Assembly: GCA_938021675.1 (NCBI GenBank)
Contig: CALIFY010000005.1
Location: 86,474-150,473 of the forward strand
Length of the DNA: 64,000 nucleotides
Source of the DNA: an uncultured Acidimicrobiales bacterium
GTDB taxonomy: Bacteria; Actinomycetota; Acidimicrobiia; Acidimicrobiales; SZUA-35
Direction of reading: 5' to 3'
Part shown: positions 8,801 through 17,990 of the stretch, one piece after another
Numbering within the stretch: the stretch's first letter is position 1
Layout: each line of letters starts with the position of its first letter
Made by a program: the position numbers and the translations under genes
The notes under the pieces: generated by a model
Databases searched by the model: none
Seen by the model: the letters and a program-made list of their open reading frames with translations, nothing else
Told to the model about the DNA's origin: nothing

Positions 8801-11800
8801 CACAGGGTGCCGGGGAGGATCCGGCCGCCGATCACGTCGACGACGAGATCGACGAGGACGGAACGGCCGGCGGCGACGAAGACGACCACGACGTGGCCTC
8901 GGTGACCTGGCATGACCTGACGCTGATAAAGACCCGGAGCGCCGGCCAGGACTACATCGTCGACCTATCGGCCACCCCGCCGACGATCTCGTTCGACATC
9001 ACGGTCAAGAACCAGGGCCTCGGTGATGCCACCGGGATTGAGGTCACCGACTACCTCCCGGCGGGCACCGTCTACGACTCGGCCGTCGTGCCGGCGGGCG
9101 TGACCGACAACTCCGACGGCACGTTCGTCATCGATGCCCTCGCCACCGGCGACGAGGCGACCATCACCCTGGTGCTGGAGATCACCGATGTGAACGAGCC
9201 CGAGTTCGTCAATGGGGCTGAGATCAGCGCCTTTCTCGACGCCGGCGGTCAGGTCGTGCCCGACATCGACTCCACACCGGACGACAGCGACGGTGATGGA
9301 ATCATCCTGAACCCTCTCGACCCGGACGACGATCGGAACAGCCACAACGACATCGACTACGACTCGGATTCCGACGGAAACGTACATGAAATGTCCGATG
9401 TCGACGAGGACGATCACGACGTCGAGGTGGTTGTCGCAGGCTACGACCAGGCGTTGCAAAAGACGATCAACGCCGTGTCCGCACCGCTATTTCCCGGCGG
9501 CACGGTCACGTTCGATCTGACCGTGACCAACCAGGGAGCGCCGGTCGAGCGGCTGGAAATCGCCGACTACATCGACCCCGCCTTGTTCGAGGCCATCACC
9601 ATCGATGCGACCACCAATGCGCCGGGGACGGCGACCGGCACCGCAACCAACCCCTTCGGCTACACGTGGTCCGGCGACGGCACCGTGACCCCGTCGGTCC
9701 TCATCGTCCCGACGACCCCCGGCGACACCCTGGCACCGGGCGAAACCGTCGTCGTTCCGTTGACGTTGACCGTGTCGCCGACCTGGGACGGGTCAGACCT
9801 GGAGAACTGGGCCGAGATCTCCCTCTTCGACGACAACGGCGACTCGGGTGACGGTGATTCCGCCCAAGCCGGTACCGGCACCCAGCTCGTCGACGTCGAC
9901 TCGACACCGGACGCCGTCGATGGCAGTGACGGGTCGCAGGGTCCGGGCGAAGACCCGGCGGCCGATCACATCGACGATGAGATCGCCGAGAACGGCACCT
10001 CAGGCGGTGATGAGGACGACCATGACGTGGCATCGATCCCCATCTACGATGTCGCCCTCATCAAAGACCTCGGCGCCGGTCAGGCATACATTCTGGACCT
10101 TTCGACAACCCCGCTTCAAGCGAGGTTCACCATCACGGTGAAAAACCAGGGGAATCATCCGGTCACCAATGTCGGGGTAACCGAGCACGCTCCGACCGGC
10201 ACCACGGTGAACGGCGCTGTCACCGACGGCCTGTTGCCTTCCGGGGTGACCCGGACCGGGAACGTCTTCACCATCGCCGGACCGATGGCACCGGGGGATG
10301 TCGTCAGCTTCGATGTCGTGCTCGACGTCAGCGACCTGACCGCCGGTCCGTACCTCAACGAGGCGGAGATTTCGGCCGTGGCCGACGCGCTCGGCGCCCC
10401 GGTCACCGATATCGATTCCATCGTCGATGGGGCTCAGGGCAACGACTTGGTGGCTCCGAACCCAACCGATCCTGACAATCCGGACAACTCACATGACGAT
10501 GTCGACAATGACCGCAGCCCGACGGGCATCCCGTTGTCGACGCCGGATGACGACGACGATCATGGCCAGGAAGCGGTCGATCTCCCCTTCGACCAAGCAC
10601 TGCGAAAGACGATCGACCTCAGCCAGCCGGCGTTGGTCGACGGCGTCCAGGTCGGGGATCTGATCACCTTCGACCTGACCATCGTCAACCAGGGTCGAGC
10701 GGTTCAGACTCTCGTCGTCGACGACGATGTCCAGGCCGGTTTGAGTTACGACCAGTTGGACAACCCGGGTGGCACCGTCACCGACGACGGTGATCTCGAC
10801 TCGTTGGCCTATTCCTGGGGACCCGGCCCGACGGTCACCATCACCGGCGATGCGCTCGACCTCGGCGAATCGATCACCATCCCGGTCGCCCTCACTGTCG
10901 ACGCCGCCTGGACAGGCGGTGCGCTGAGTAACTGGGCGGAGATCTCAAACTTCGACGACGATCAGTCGAGCGCCAACGGCAATAGTGCAGACGGAACCCT
11001 CGTCGATGTTGATTCGACACCGGACTCGACCAACGGGAACGATGGATCGCAAGGCCCGGGCGAAGATCCCGCCGTCGACCACGTCGATGACGAAATCGAC
11101 GAGGACGGCACCGCCGGTGGCGACGAGGATGATCACGACGTGGCCATCTTGCCCGTCTGGGACCTGTCGCTCATCAAGACTCTGGCCGCCGGTCAGGGTC
11201 CGACCGTCGACTTGTCGGTCACCCCACCGACGGTCAGCTTCGATATCACCGTCGTCAATCAGGGGTCGGAGCCCGCATACACCATCGGCGTCACCGACTA
11301 TCTTCCGGCGGGCACAACGTACGATTCGTCTGTGGCCCCCTCGGGGGTGACCGACGATGGGGGTGGCTTGTTCACCATCGACCAGCTCGACCCGGGCGAC
11401 GACGTGTCGTTCACCGTCACGTTGGAAGTCACAAACCTGGCCATCGACTCCTTCCTCAATACCGCCGAAATCGACTCGTTCGACGACGACGCCGACACGT
11501 CCAACACCATCCCGGACTGGGTGGTGGACGTCGACTCGGTTCCAGACGACGATGACGACGATGACGTCATCGACCACGACGAACTCGACTACGACCCCGA
11601 CGACGACAACAACCTGAACGAGTCGACCACCGGAGACGAGGATGACCATGACATCGAGTTGGTGACGCTGCCATTCGATCAGGCGTTGCGAAAAACCCTG
11701 GCCGCCGCCCCTGCCCCGCCGGACACCCTTTTCCCGGGTGGGGCGGTGACGTTCGATATCGAGATCTTCAATCAAGGCCGGTCGATTGAGACCGTGGCGG

Positions 11801-14800
11801 TCACCGACTACATCGACACCACGCTGTGGACCGTGTTCGACACATCGGCAAACGACACCGCCTTCACCCCGGTGACCGGCGGGACGGCGACCGCCGCATA
11901 CCAGTACCGTTGGACCGGGTCCGGTGCCGCCCCGGTGGCCGAAATCGTACCGGTGACGGCAGGCGACACGCTGGCCCAGGGCGAGTCGGTGGTGATCCAG
12001 ATCACCCTGATCGTGGCCGACTACTGGGATGGGAGTTCCGACCTGGTCAACCTGTCCGAGATCTCGAACTTCGATGACGATCCGACCGCCCCGGGCGACG
12101 CGGCCTCCGGCGCCCTGGCCGATGAGGACTCGACGCCGGACACCGTCAACGACGAGTACGACCCCGATGATCCGATCAACGACGCCCTGGTCGACAACGA
12201 GATCGACGGTGCGGGCGGTGACGAGGACGACCACGACATCGCCTCGTTGCCCGGCTACTACGACCTGGCGTTGATCAACACGTTGTCTCCCGGCCAGAAC
12301 TTCTCCATCGCCCCGGTGGTTGGACAGACGGTCGGTTTCGACGTGACGGTCAAGAACCAGGGCACGCTGACAGCCTTCGACATCGGCGTTACCGATGTCC
12401 CTCCGACAGGGATGAGCTACGGTCCCGCAGGCTCAATGCCGACCCAGACCAACACCGGCACCGCGGTGACGGTGACCGACAACGGCGATGGCACGTTCAC
12501 CATCAGCGAGCTCGGCCCCGGTGAGTGGGTCGTCATCCCGGTAGTACTGACCTTGGATGATGTGACCCCCGAAGACTTCGTCAACGGCGCCGAGATCACG
12601 GTGTTCGACGACGGTGATCTTACGACCGGTACCTCCGACGACGTTGACGGCCCCCGGGATATCGACTCGGTGCCGAACACCGACCCCACCGACGACGCCA
12701 CCGACACCGGCGACGGTATAGACCCGGCAGGCAACGACGACCGCAACAGTCACAACGACATCGATGTCGACCGCGACGGCGACAACAACCCGATCGCCAC
12801 CCCGGGCGACGAGGACGATCACGACACCGAGGTCGTCGTTCTTCACTACGACCTCGCGGTTCGCAAGACCATCGATCCGGCCGCCACCACCTTCCCCCCT
12901 GTACCCGGCGACACGGTGACGTTTCTGATAGAGGTCATCAACCAGGGCCGGACCGTCGAACAGATCGAACTCGTCGACTATGTCGACTCGGTCTGGGGTG
13001 ATTTCGATCCAACCATCAACCCGGACGGGACCACCGGTGGTAGTTCGACGCTGCCGTATTCCTGGAACGCCACCGATCCGGCGAACCCTGTGGTCACCGT
13101 CGACGGCGCTGTCGCCCTCGACGATTCGGTGACCGTGCCCGTCCGCTTCACCATTCCCGCTAACCCTGCTGCTCTGACGACGAACCGGGTCGAAATCTCA
13201 GCGTTCGACAACGATGGCAACCCGGCGACGCCGGCTCCGGCCGATATCGATTCGACGCCGGACACCATCGACGACGATCCGGTAACCGACGATGAAGTCG
13301 AAGAAAACGTCGGCACGGGCGACACGTCGGGTGACGGTGTTGTCGACGAGGACGACCACGACCAAGCTCAGCTACTCCTACTCGACCTGGCGCTCCGAAA
13401 CGTACTCGACCCGTCCACCCCACTTCCAGCCGTCACCGGCGAACCGGTGACGTTCCTGATCGAGGTCATCAATCAAGGATCGGTCCCGGCCCGAGATATT
13501 ACCGTGGCCGACTACGTCGACCAATCGATGTGGGCAGCGTTTGACGTGGCTCGGAACCCTGCCGGTGTCACCAGCGGCGACCGAGCTCTCAGCTACAGCT
13601 GGGCCGCGGCCGGGACGGACGGCACGCTGACCATCGACGGAATCATCGACCCGGGTGAGACGGTCATCGTCCCGGTAACCCTCACCGTTTCTGCGGGGGC
13701 CGATCTAGAATCACTTCAGAACACGGCGGAGATCAGCGGTGCCGTCGCCACCGGCGAAACCGGAGAAGAGTTGTTCCACGCCGACGGCTCGCCCATCGTC
13801 GACGTCGACTCGACCCCCGATACCACCAACGATGACACGACGGTCGATGACGAGGTCGGCAACGCCGGAGGCGATGAGGACGATCACGACATCGCTCTTG
13901 TGGCCGCCCCCACCTACAGCCTCGGCAACCAGGTGTGGTTTGACGAGGACAACGACGGCACGTTCGATACCGGTGAAACACCCATCGCCGACGTCTGGGT
14001 CGAGCTGTTCGCCGACGCCGACGGAGACGGGCAGCCCGACGACACCGACGGCGATGGCGTGATCACATCAGCCGACGCGGTGGCCACAACAGGTACCGAC
14101 CCCGACGGCCTGTACCTGTTTACCGATCTTCCCGCCGGAGACTACATCGTTGGCATACCGCCCATGGAATGGGATGTCGACGGACCGTTGTACGCCATGT
14201 TGTCGTCGGATCCGACCGCCACGGACCCCAACGACGATGTCGACGGCGACGACAACGGAGCGCCGGGAGACCATGGCTACGTCTGGTCCGGAGTCGTTAC
14301 GCTCGATGATTCCGAACCGACCAGCGAAGATCCGGACAATGACCCGGGGTCTAGTGACGTGGTTTCGAACCTGACCATCGACTTCGGGTTCTGGCGACCT
14401 AACTTCGACCTGGCCCTTACCAAGCGACTGGCGAACGGCACAGACCCAGCCTCGGTCGAACTCGGATCGATCGTCGTTTGGTCGATCGAAGTAGTCAACC
14501 AAGGCGACGTCCGGGCGGTCGACGCCGAAGTGATCGATTACCTGCCAGATGGACTAGAGCTAGCCGACAGCGCCTGGATCGCGACCGACGTTGGGGTCAC
14601 TCGGGTAATCGCTGGCCCGATCGAGCCGGGCGAGACGTCCGCTATCACGCTGGCTACCAAGATCACCGGTGAGGGCGTAATCGAGAATCCAGCCGAGATC
14701 GCGTCGGCGACACCGATCAATGCCCGAGGCGACACCCTGACCATGCCAAACGGACAGATCTTGCCTGACATCGACTCGGTGGCCGATGCCCTGAACGACG

Positions 14801-15003
14801 GAACCGATACCGCTGACGGCGAGGACGACCACGACGTGGCCGCCCTCACGGTTAGCCGCTCCGGCGCCGGTGGTATGCCGACGTTAGCCTTTACTGGCGG
14901 ACGGGCTCGCACTCTTCTGGCGGTGGCGATTGTGCTCTTGGCTGCCGGCCTCGCCGCAGTCATCGGCGTCCGAAACGGTCGCCAACGAACCGTCAAAATC
15001 TAG
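5890..15003 (+). CDS. Giant sortase-anchored surface protein with SdrD-B and repeated DUF11-like domains
   Basis: 3037 residues, predicted to be exported and fixed to the cell wall. Residues 1-35 form a signal peptide. Residues about 140-660 resemble a beta-propeller-like region (for example LAPDGRTLAVTNLEAKAVAVYDV). An SdrD-B-like domain starts near 688 (IGDFVWLDLDRDGIQDPGE). Ten DUF11-like blocks follow from about 818 to 2670, each opening with a motif such as DVALRKT or DLTLIKT and closing with an acidic linker ending in DEDDHD or a close variant. A second SdrD-B domain lies near 2676, and an eleventh DUF11 block near 2839. The C-terminus has LAFTG (2999-3003), a hydrophobic helix and an Arg/Lys tail, matching the LAxTG signal of class E sortases. 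No sortase gene is visible in the window. The role is probably adhesion or a surface layer. Confidence 0.92.
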   Translation: MRVSLRRIAPIAAGLALLSTVLVTDSGFLPPAGADGAPVTGSFFIDFDRDGMIDPGERVLPGDPLLPPDGITVTAYDVDNTGAACSTTDVAYSCDVSTLTGTSFRLEFTLSAADAAAGYAETFRGPDSASSVQFINAGETADFGIVPPSQCPTDGEGFGGNPNSSEGKVWTTCYVSGLRTAGGAQDVVVGLNYDRSGAIEKIGYKNGGTAADNTTDPAEDELGALWGVAYDEWNSVLFSSAVLKRHVDLGSEGLDGLYWLAYPSGEWQSVSLGDLGGSAFGPDPVGRDLPAVPTDPSYDTAVYPRVGKSGIGDIDLAPDGRTLAVTNLEAKAVAVYDVTNAVGGTDPTYLREWPIANPGCPDGANPNDYQPWALTVIDPTTAYVGITCTAENAPGPNEHLLMEAHMVQLDLTTGAQTGLVVIPLDYVHGCGDTYLNACDGSLTLPDGSTVNNPTVANWHGWRPNFEPEDLGYRADADVYIVNHAQPLFSDIEIDDDGSLTLGFADRFAMQMGWWNYAPDPLDPAYAYQTTGGENTTLYQPDLAGEILRVCNTTGDPTNVMWVFEGLPGCAVNATDTSGLDPTVRGGFHNGPFASGEFYPNELHSPGFLVHNETAQGGLYNRPFSDEILTTAMDPTDFNEFGFEFFSNIDGSADSFSLTGGDISADPQGLQAKGASLGDVEGCFIPIEIGDFVWLDLDRDGIQDPGETPLAGVTVTITGPGLPAGGVTTMTDANGNWVFDSGHGITHGTTYTVTIDVSSNTTPLPGSFTNTDLSETTADNGTNDLHDSDVTGGTITVATGDPGVNDHSFDAGYVLPVTWDVALRKTVDSASLDIDNRTVTFDIEVFNQSTAPIHDFEVTDYLDGSVWQGFDTGVNGDGTTTGDQLLDFSWDAADVLNPVVSIDGVLPPDESVSIPVTVTWVDPLPVGTTELANWAEISNFDDDGDDSNGNAADGALIDVDSTPDNTNGIDGSQGAGEDPAADHVDDEIDEDGTAGGDEDDHDVASVTWHDLTLIKTRSAGQDYIVDLSATPPTISFDITVKNQGLGDATGIEVTDYLPAGTVYDSAVVPAGVTDNSDGTFVIDALATGDEATITLVLEITDVNEPEFVNGAEISAFLDAGGQVVPDIDSTPDDSDGDGIILNPLDPDDDRNSHNDIDYDSDSDGNVHEMSDVDEDDHDVEVVVAGYDQALQKTINAVSAPLFPGGTVTFDLTVTNQGAPVERLEIADYIDPALFEAITIDATTNAPGTATGTATNPFGYTWSGDGTVTPSVLIVPTTPGDTLAPGETVVVPLTLTVSPTWDGSDLENWAEISLFDDNGDSGDGDSAQAGTGTQLVDVDSTPDAVDGSDGSQGPGEDPAADHIDDEIAENGTSGGDEDDHDVASIPIYDVALIKDLGAGQAYILDLSTTPLQARFTITVKNQGNHPVTNVGVTEHAPTGTTVNGAVTDGLLPSGVTRTGNVFTIAGPMAPGDVVSFDVVLDVSDLTAGPYLNEAEISAVADALGAPVTDIDSIVDGAQGNDLVAPNPTDPDNPDNSHDDVDNDRSPTGIPLSTPDDDDDHGQEAVDLPFDQALRKTIDLSQPALVDGVQVGDLITFDLTIVNQGRAVQTLVVDDDVQAGLSYDQLDNPGGTVTDDGDLDSLAYSWGPGPTVTITGDALDLGESITIPVALTVDAAWTGGALSNWAEISNFDDDQSSANGNSADGTLVDVDSTPDSTNGNDGSQGPGEDPAVDHVDDEIDEDGTAGGDEDDHDVAILPVWDLSLIKTLAAGQGPTVDLSVTPPTVSFDITVVNQGSEPAYTIGVTDYLPAGTTYDSSVAPSGVTDDGGGLFTIDQLDPGDDVSFTVTLEVTNLAIDSFLNTAEIDSFDDDADTSNTIPDWVVDVDSVPDDDDDDDVIDHDELDYDPDDDNNLNESTTGDEDDHDIELVTLPFDQALRKTLAAAPAPPDTLFPGGAVTFDIEIFNQGRSIETVAVTDYIDTTLWTVFDTSANDTAFTPVTGGTATAAYQYRWTGSGAAPVAEIVPVTAGDTLAQGESVVIQITLIVADYWDGSSDLVNLSEISNFDDDPTAPGDAASGALADEDSTPDTVNDEYDPDDPINDALVDNEIDGAGGDEDDHDIASLPGYYDLALINTLSPGQNFSIAPVVGQTVGFDVTVKNQGTLTAFDIGVTDVPPTGMSYGPAGSMPTQTNTGTAVTVTDNGDGTFTISELGPGEWVVIPVVLTLDDVTPEDFVNGAEITVFDDGDLTTGTSDDVDGPRDIDSVPNTDPTDDATDTGDGIDPAGNDDRNSHNDIDVDRDGDNNPIATPGDEDDHDTEVVVLHYDLAVRKTIDPAATTFPPVPGDTVTFLIEVINQGRTVEQIELVDYVDSVWGDFDPTINPDGTTGGSSTLPYSWNATDPANPVVTVDGAVALDDSVTVPVRFTIPANPAALTTNRVEISAFDNDGNPATPAPADIDSTPDTIDDDPVTDDEVEENVGTGDTSGDGVVDEDDHDQAQLLLLDLALRNVLDPSTPLPAVTGEPVTFLIEVINQGSVPARDITVADYVDQSMWAAFDVARNPAGVTSGDRALSYSWAAAGTDGTLTIDGIIDPGETVIVPVTLTVSAGADLESLQNTAEISGAVATGETGEELFHADGSPIVDVDSTPDTTNDDTTVDDEVGNAGGDEDDHDIALVAAPTYSLGNQVWFDEDNDGTFDTGETPIADVWVELFADADGDGQPDDTDGDGVITSADAVATTGTDPDGLYLFTDLPAGDYIVGIPPMEWDVDGPLYAMLSSDPTATDPNDDVDGDDNGAPGDHGYVWSGVVTLDDSEPTSEDPDNDPGSSDVVSNLTIDFGFWRPNFDLALTKRLANGTDPASVELGSIVVWSIEVVNQGDVRAVDAEVIDYLPDGLELADSAWIATDVGVTRVIAGPIEPGETSAITLATKITGEGVIENPAEIASATPINARGDTLTMPNGQILPDIDSVADALNDGTDTADGEDDHDVAALTVSRSGAGGMPTLAFTGGRARTLLAVAIVLLAAGLAAVIGVRNGRQRTVKI
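8341..14870 (+). repeat. Eleven DUF11-type protein repeats, partly in an alternating A/B order
   Basis: Blocks begin near 8341, 8908, 9439, 10042, 10587, 11155, 11674, 12256, 12844, 13381 and 14404. Blocks 1, 3, 5, 7 and 9 open with an ALRKT/ALQKT-like motif; blocks 2, 4, 6 and 8 open with a LIKT/LIKD/LINT-like motif plus GQ. This points to duplication of a two-block unit of about 370 residues. Each unit closes with DSTPD-type and DEDDHD-type acidic linkers, which look like calcium-binding loops. Confidence 0.75.
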
Positions 15004-15023
15004 AGCCGGCCGGGCCAGGCGGG

Positions 15024-15614
15024 ATGATCAGACTCCAATCCCTTCTCGACGAGATACGGGCCTGTACCACCTGCGTCGATGTGTTACCCGAGGGACCGCG
15101 ACCGATCGTTCAGGCCGGCGCAACGGCCCGGGTGGTCCTGATCGGCCAGGCTCCGGGCCGAGCCGTTCATCGCTCCGGAATCGCCTGGGACGATCCGAGC
15201 GGCCGCCGGCTCCGTTCCTGGCTCGGCCTCACCGACCGCCAGTTTTACGATCGACACGCGGTGGCCATTGTGCCGATGGGGTTCTGTTATCCCGGCACCA
15301 GGCCGTCCGGTGACCTCCCCCCTCGCCCCGAATGTGCACCGCAGTGGCATGAGCGCCTCTTCGCGGAGCTGCCAGACGACCGGCTGGTGTTGCTGATCGG
15401 TGCCCACGCACAAGCTCGGTATTTGCCCGAACGCGAAGCGACGCTGACCGCCACCGTCCGCAAGTGGGCCAGCCACCTTCCGGACACTGCGGTCCTCCCC
15501 CATCCGTCCCCCCGCAATAGCCGATGGTTGGCCGCTAACCCATGGTTCGAGAGCGATGCCGTTCCGGCCATTCGAGCGAGGGTGGCCGAAGTCATCGGCG
15601 GCGACTCCGAATAG
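15024..15614 (+). CDS. Uracil-DNA-glycosylase-superfamily protein
   Basis: 196 residues, close to the length of compact UDG-superfamily members. Motif 1 reads LIGQAPGRAVHRSGIAWDD (about residues 40-58), the usual GxAPG-type water-activating loop. The second landmark is the His-containing tail LPHPSPRNSRW, matching the HPSPRN motif of the superfamily. It has only two N-terminal cysteines (CTTC) and lacks the four-cysteine cluster of family 4, so it may not carry a 4Fe-4S centre. It may remove uracil from DNA or be a divergent relative. It follows the surface protein by 20 bp but probably has an unrelated role. Confidence 0.8.
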   Translation: MIRLQSLLDEIRACTTCVDVLPEGPRPIVQAGATARVVLIGQAPGRAVHRSGIAWDDPSGRRLRSWLGLTDRQFYDRHAVAIVPMGFCYPGTRPSGDLPPRPECAPQWHERLFAELPDDRLVLLIGAHAQARYLPEREATLTATVRKWASHLPDTAVLPHPSPRNSRWLAANPWFESDAVPAIRARVAEVIGGDSE

Positions 15615-15723
15615 GTCGAATCCATAGCAGCCCCCAGATGTGTGCCAACTGCACGGTCGGCAGAATACGGTCTCGGTTCTTCGTTCGAACCGACCGAACG
15701 CTCTGTCGTGGCAACGACAAGGA

Positions 15724-16116
15724 TCAGGGTCGGTCGATGTCGACCCTGGCTTCGTATACCGACGCAATGCCGAGCCGTGGACCACCATCGGGTGCCAACA
15801 CCTCGACGGCTCGTCGCCGGTACCCAGGCCCCTCGAACCAATCGAGTTGCTCCCAGCGCCGTTCCAACTCGTCGGACACCAACACTCGTACCGGCACGTC
15901 TGGGCCGTTCTCGTCGAGGCGAAGGGCCGGGTAACCGGTGAGGCCCCGCCACGTGCCGTGGTATCGGTGTCCGCGAACCCGACCGTCTATCCAACTCCCA
16001 TCGATATCGGCGAGTACGTGATGGTTCGATTCGCCTGGGGCCAGGGTGCCGTAGACGGCGAGTGCTGTGGCCGGTTCGAAGCTATCGATGCGGTCGCCAA
16101 CGGGTCCGTCGCTCAC
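15724..16116 (-). CDS. Gamma-glutamylcyclotransferase-like (AIG2/GGCT) protein
   Basis: 130 residues with the family opening AVYGTLAPGESNHH, which forms the substrate loop. The probable catalytic Glu is in DWFEGPGYRRR. Such proteins release 5-oxoproline from gamma-glutamyl compounds, or act on related amides. The GTG start at 16116 gives MSDGPVGD; no strong ribosome-binding site is seen. It is convergent with the UDG-like gene and divergent from the ABC exporter operon. Confidence 0.82.
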   Translation of the reverse strand: MSDGPVGDRIDSFEPATALAVYGTLAPGESNHHVLADIDGSWIDGRVRGHRYHGTWRGLTGYPALRLDENGPDVPVRVLVSDELERRWEQLDWFEGPGYRRRAVEVLAPDGGPRLGIASVYEARVDIDRP

Positions 16117-16217
16117 CGCTCGACCCTAACGGTGGTGATATCTCGTCGGGCGCCGATAGAGGACTCCCGCCAAGAAACTCGGCGACCCGGTTCGAAACTC
16201 GACACTACGGTGGTCGG

Positions 16218-17990
16218 ATGGACCATGCCCGGCGCGATCATTGGCGAGCGCTTGTTGGCCTGATCACTCCCAAAAAGGGCGCTGTCGCCATCATGGGCCT
16301 CCTGCTCACGGTGTCCGGCATTCTTCCTCTCGTCGGCCCAATCCTGGTCGCGGTCTTCATCGATGCTGCCATCGAGGGGTCGAGCACCGACCAGCTCACC
16401 GGTCTGGCCATCGTCTACATCGGCCTGGCCATCGTTGGCCAGGGGCTCGCAGTCGTTGTGGCTTGGACCGCCACCGACTTGGCCTGGCGGGTCACGAACG
16501 ACCTGCGATCCGATCTCACCTCCCACGTCCTTGGCCTTGATCTCGCCTTCCATCGTCGCACCAGCCCGGGAGAGCTGGTCAGCCGGGTAGATGGTGACGT
16601 CACCGCACTGAGCGATTTCATCGCCCGATTTTTAGTTAAGGCTCTGGTTGCTGCGGTGACCTCGGTCGGACTCATTGTCGTTCTCACGGTGCAAGATTGG
16701 CGCGTCGGGCTCTCGTTCGCCGCCTACCTTGCCCTCGCGGTGCTCGTCGTCTACTCCCTTCGAAACTTGGCCGTCGATGAGGCTGCCAGCGAACAGGCGG
16801 CAACCGGTCGGATGTTCGGAGAGATCGAAGAACGACTGGCCGGTTCCGATGACCTTCGCTCCAATGGTGGCGGAAGCCACGCTCTGGCAACTTTTCAGGC
16901 AGCCAGCGCCCGGGTACTCCAGGCGACCTTGCTCCGGGAACGCCAGGGCGTTGGTCTGTGGATCATCTCAAACGTTGTCTTCGTCGTCGGCGGCATCGCG
17001 GCGCTGATCCTCGACGCCGCGCTCCTTCGCCGAGGGTCGATCTCGCTGGGAACGGCATACCTGATTTTTCAGTACACCCAAATACTGCGCCAACCGCTGG
17101 AGCAACTGGCCGACGAAACCGAGCGCGTGCAGCGGGCAGCGGGTGGCATGATCCGCACGCTCGACCTTCTTCGGGAACGGTCGGCTCTACCCGACACCGG
17201 AACCTCGACGCTGCCATCTGGACCGCTCGACCTTCGCATCGCCAACCTCCGATTCGAGTATCGCGATGAAGCTAACCCTCAGCCTGTCATCGACGGGCTG
17301 ACAATCGATCTGGCAGCGGGACGAAGCATCGGCGTCGTGGGCCGAACGGGCAGTGGTAAGACGACGTTGGCCCGCCTCATCCTGAGACTCATCGACCCCA
17401 CATCGGGAACGATCGAACTTGGCGGGGTGCGTCTAGCCGACCTTCCATTGGCTGAGCTCCGAAACCGGTGCGGGGTTGTCTCCCAGGACGTCCATCTGTT
17501 CGGAGCCTCCATCCGAGACAACCTGACGTTGTTCGACTCCTCAATCGACGATGACACGCTGCATCACGCGATCGGCCAGCTGGGGTTGACGGAGTGGATA
17601 GCCGTCCATCCCGATGGGCTCGACACGATGCTCGGACCGGGAGGTTCGGGCGTTTCCGCCGGCGAGGGTCAGCTCATCGCCCTGACCCGCCTTTTCCTCC
17701 GAGACCCCGACTTTGTGTTGCTCGACGAAGCATCGTCGCGAATCGACCCCCAGACCGAGCGGCGGGTGATCGCGGCCGTCGATCGGCTGCTCGATGGCAG
17801 AACCGCCGTCGTCATCGCCCATCGTCTCAGCACTATCGAACGACTCGACGAGGTGCTAATCCTCTCGTCGGGCCATGCGGTGGAACACGGCGAAACAGTT
17901 GTTCTCCGGGCCGACCCGACGAGCCACTACGCCCGGTTACTGGCCATCGGCGCCGATGCCACCATCGATGATGTCGAGGCACCTTCATGA
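16218..17990 (+). CDS. ABC exporter half-transporter, canonical Walker B subunit
   Basis: 590 residues: a six-helix transmembrane domain to about residue 310, then an ATPase domain. Walker A is GRTGSGKTT (about residue 375) and Walker B with catalytic Glu is LLDEAS (about 501-506). The H-loop is VVIAHRLST. The signature is VSAGEGQ rather than LSGGQ, so the signature half is degenerate. The ATG at 16218 is chosen because longer frames overlap the divergent gene and add a non-membrane leader. The stop overlaps the next half-transporter by ATGA. Together they should form a heterodimeric inner-membrane exporter; the substrate is unknown. Confidence 0.9.
   Translation: MDHARRDHWRALVGLITPKKGAVAIMGLLLTVSGILPLVGPILVAVFIDAAIEGSSTDQLTGLAIVYIGLAIVGQGLAVVVAWTATDLAWRVTNDLRSDLTSHVLGLDLAFHRRTSPGELVSRVDGDVTALSDFIARFLVKALVAAVTSVGLIVVLTVQDWRVGLSFAAYLALAVLVVYSLRNLAVDEAASEQAATGRMFGEIEERLAGSDDLRSNGGGSHALATFQAASARVLQATLLRERQGVGLWIISNVVFVVGGIAALILDAALLRRGSISLGTAYLIFQYTQILRQPLEQLADETERVQRAAGGMIRTLDLLRERSALPDTGTSTLPSGPLDLRIANLRFEYRDEANPQPVIDGLTIDLAAGRSIGVVGRTGSGKTTLARLILRLIDPTSGTIELGGVRLADLPLAELRNRCGVVSQDVHLFGASIRDNLTLFDSSIDDDTLHHAIGQLGLTEWIAVHPDGLDTMLGPGGSGVSAGEGQLIALTRLFLRDPDFVLLDEASSRIDPQTERRVIAAVDRLLDGRTAVVIAHRLSTIERLDEVLILSSGHAVEHGETVVLRADPTSHYARLLAIGADATIDDVEAPS

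Noticed and set aside
9297..12237. Long minus-strand open frames rich in Val, Asp and Arg inside the giant surface gene (for example 10945-12234)
   Set aside because: They are mirror frames of the repeated acidic coding sequence, a common artefact in GC-rich repetitive genes; the proteins have no family resemblance.
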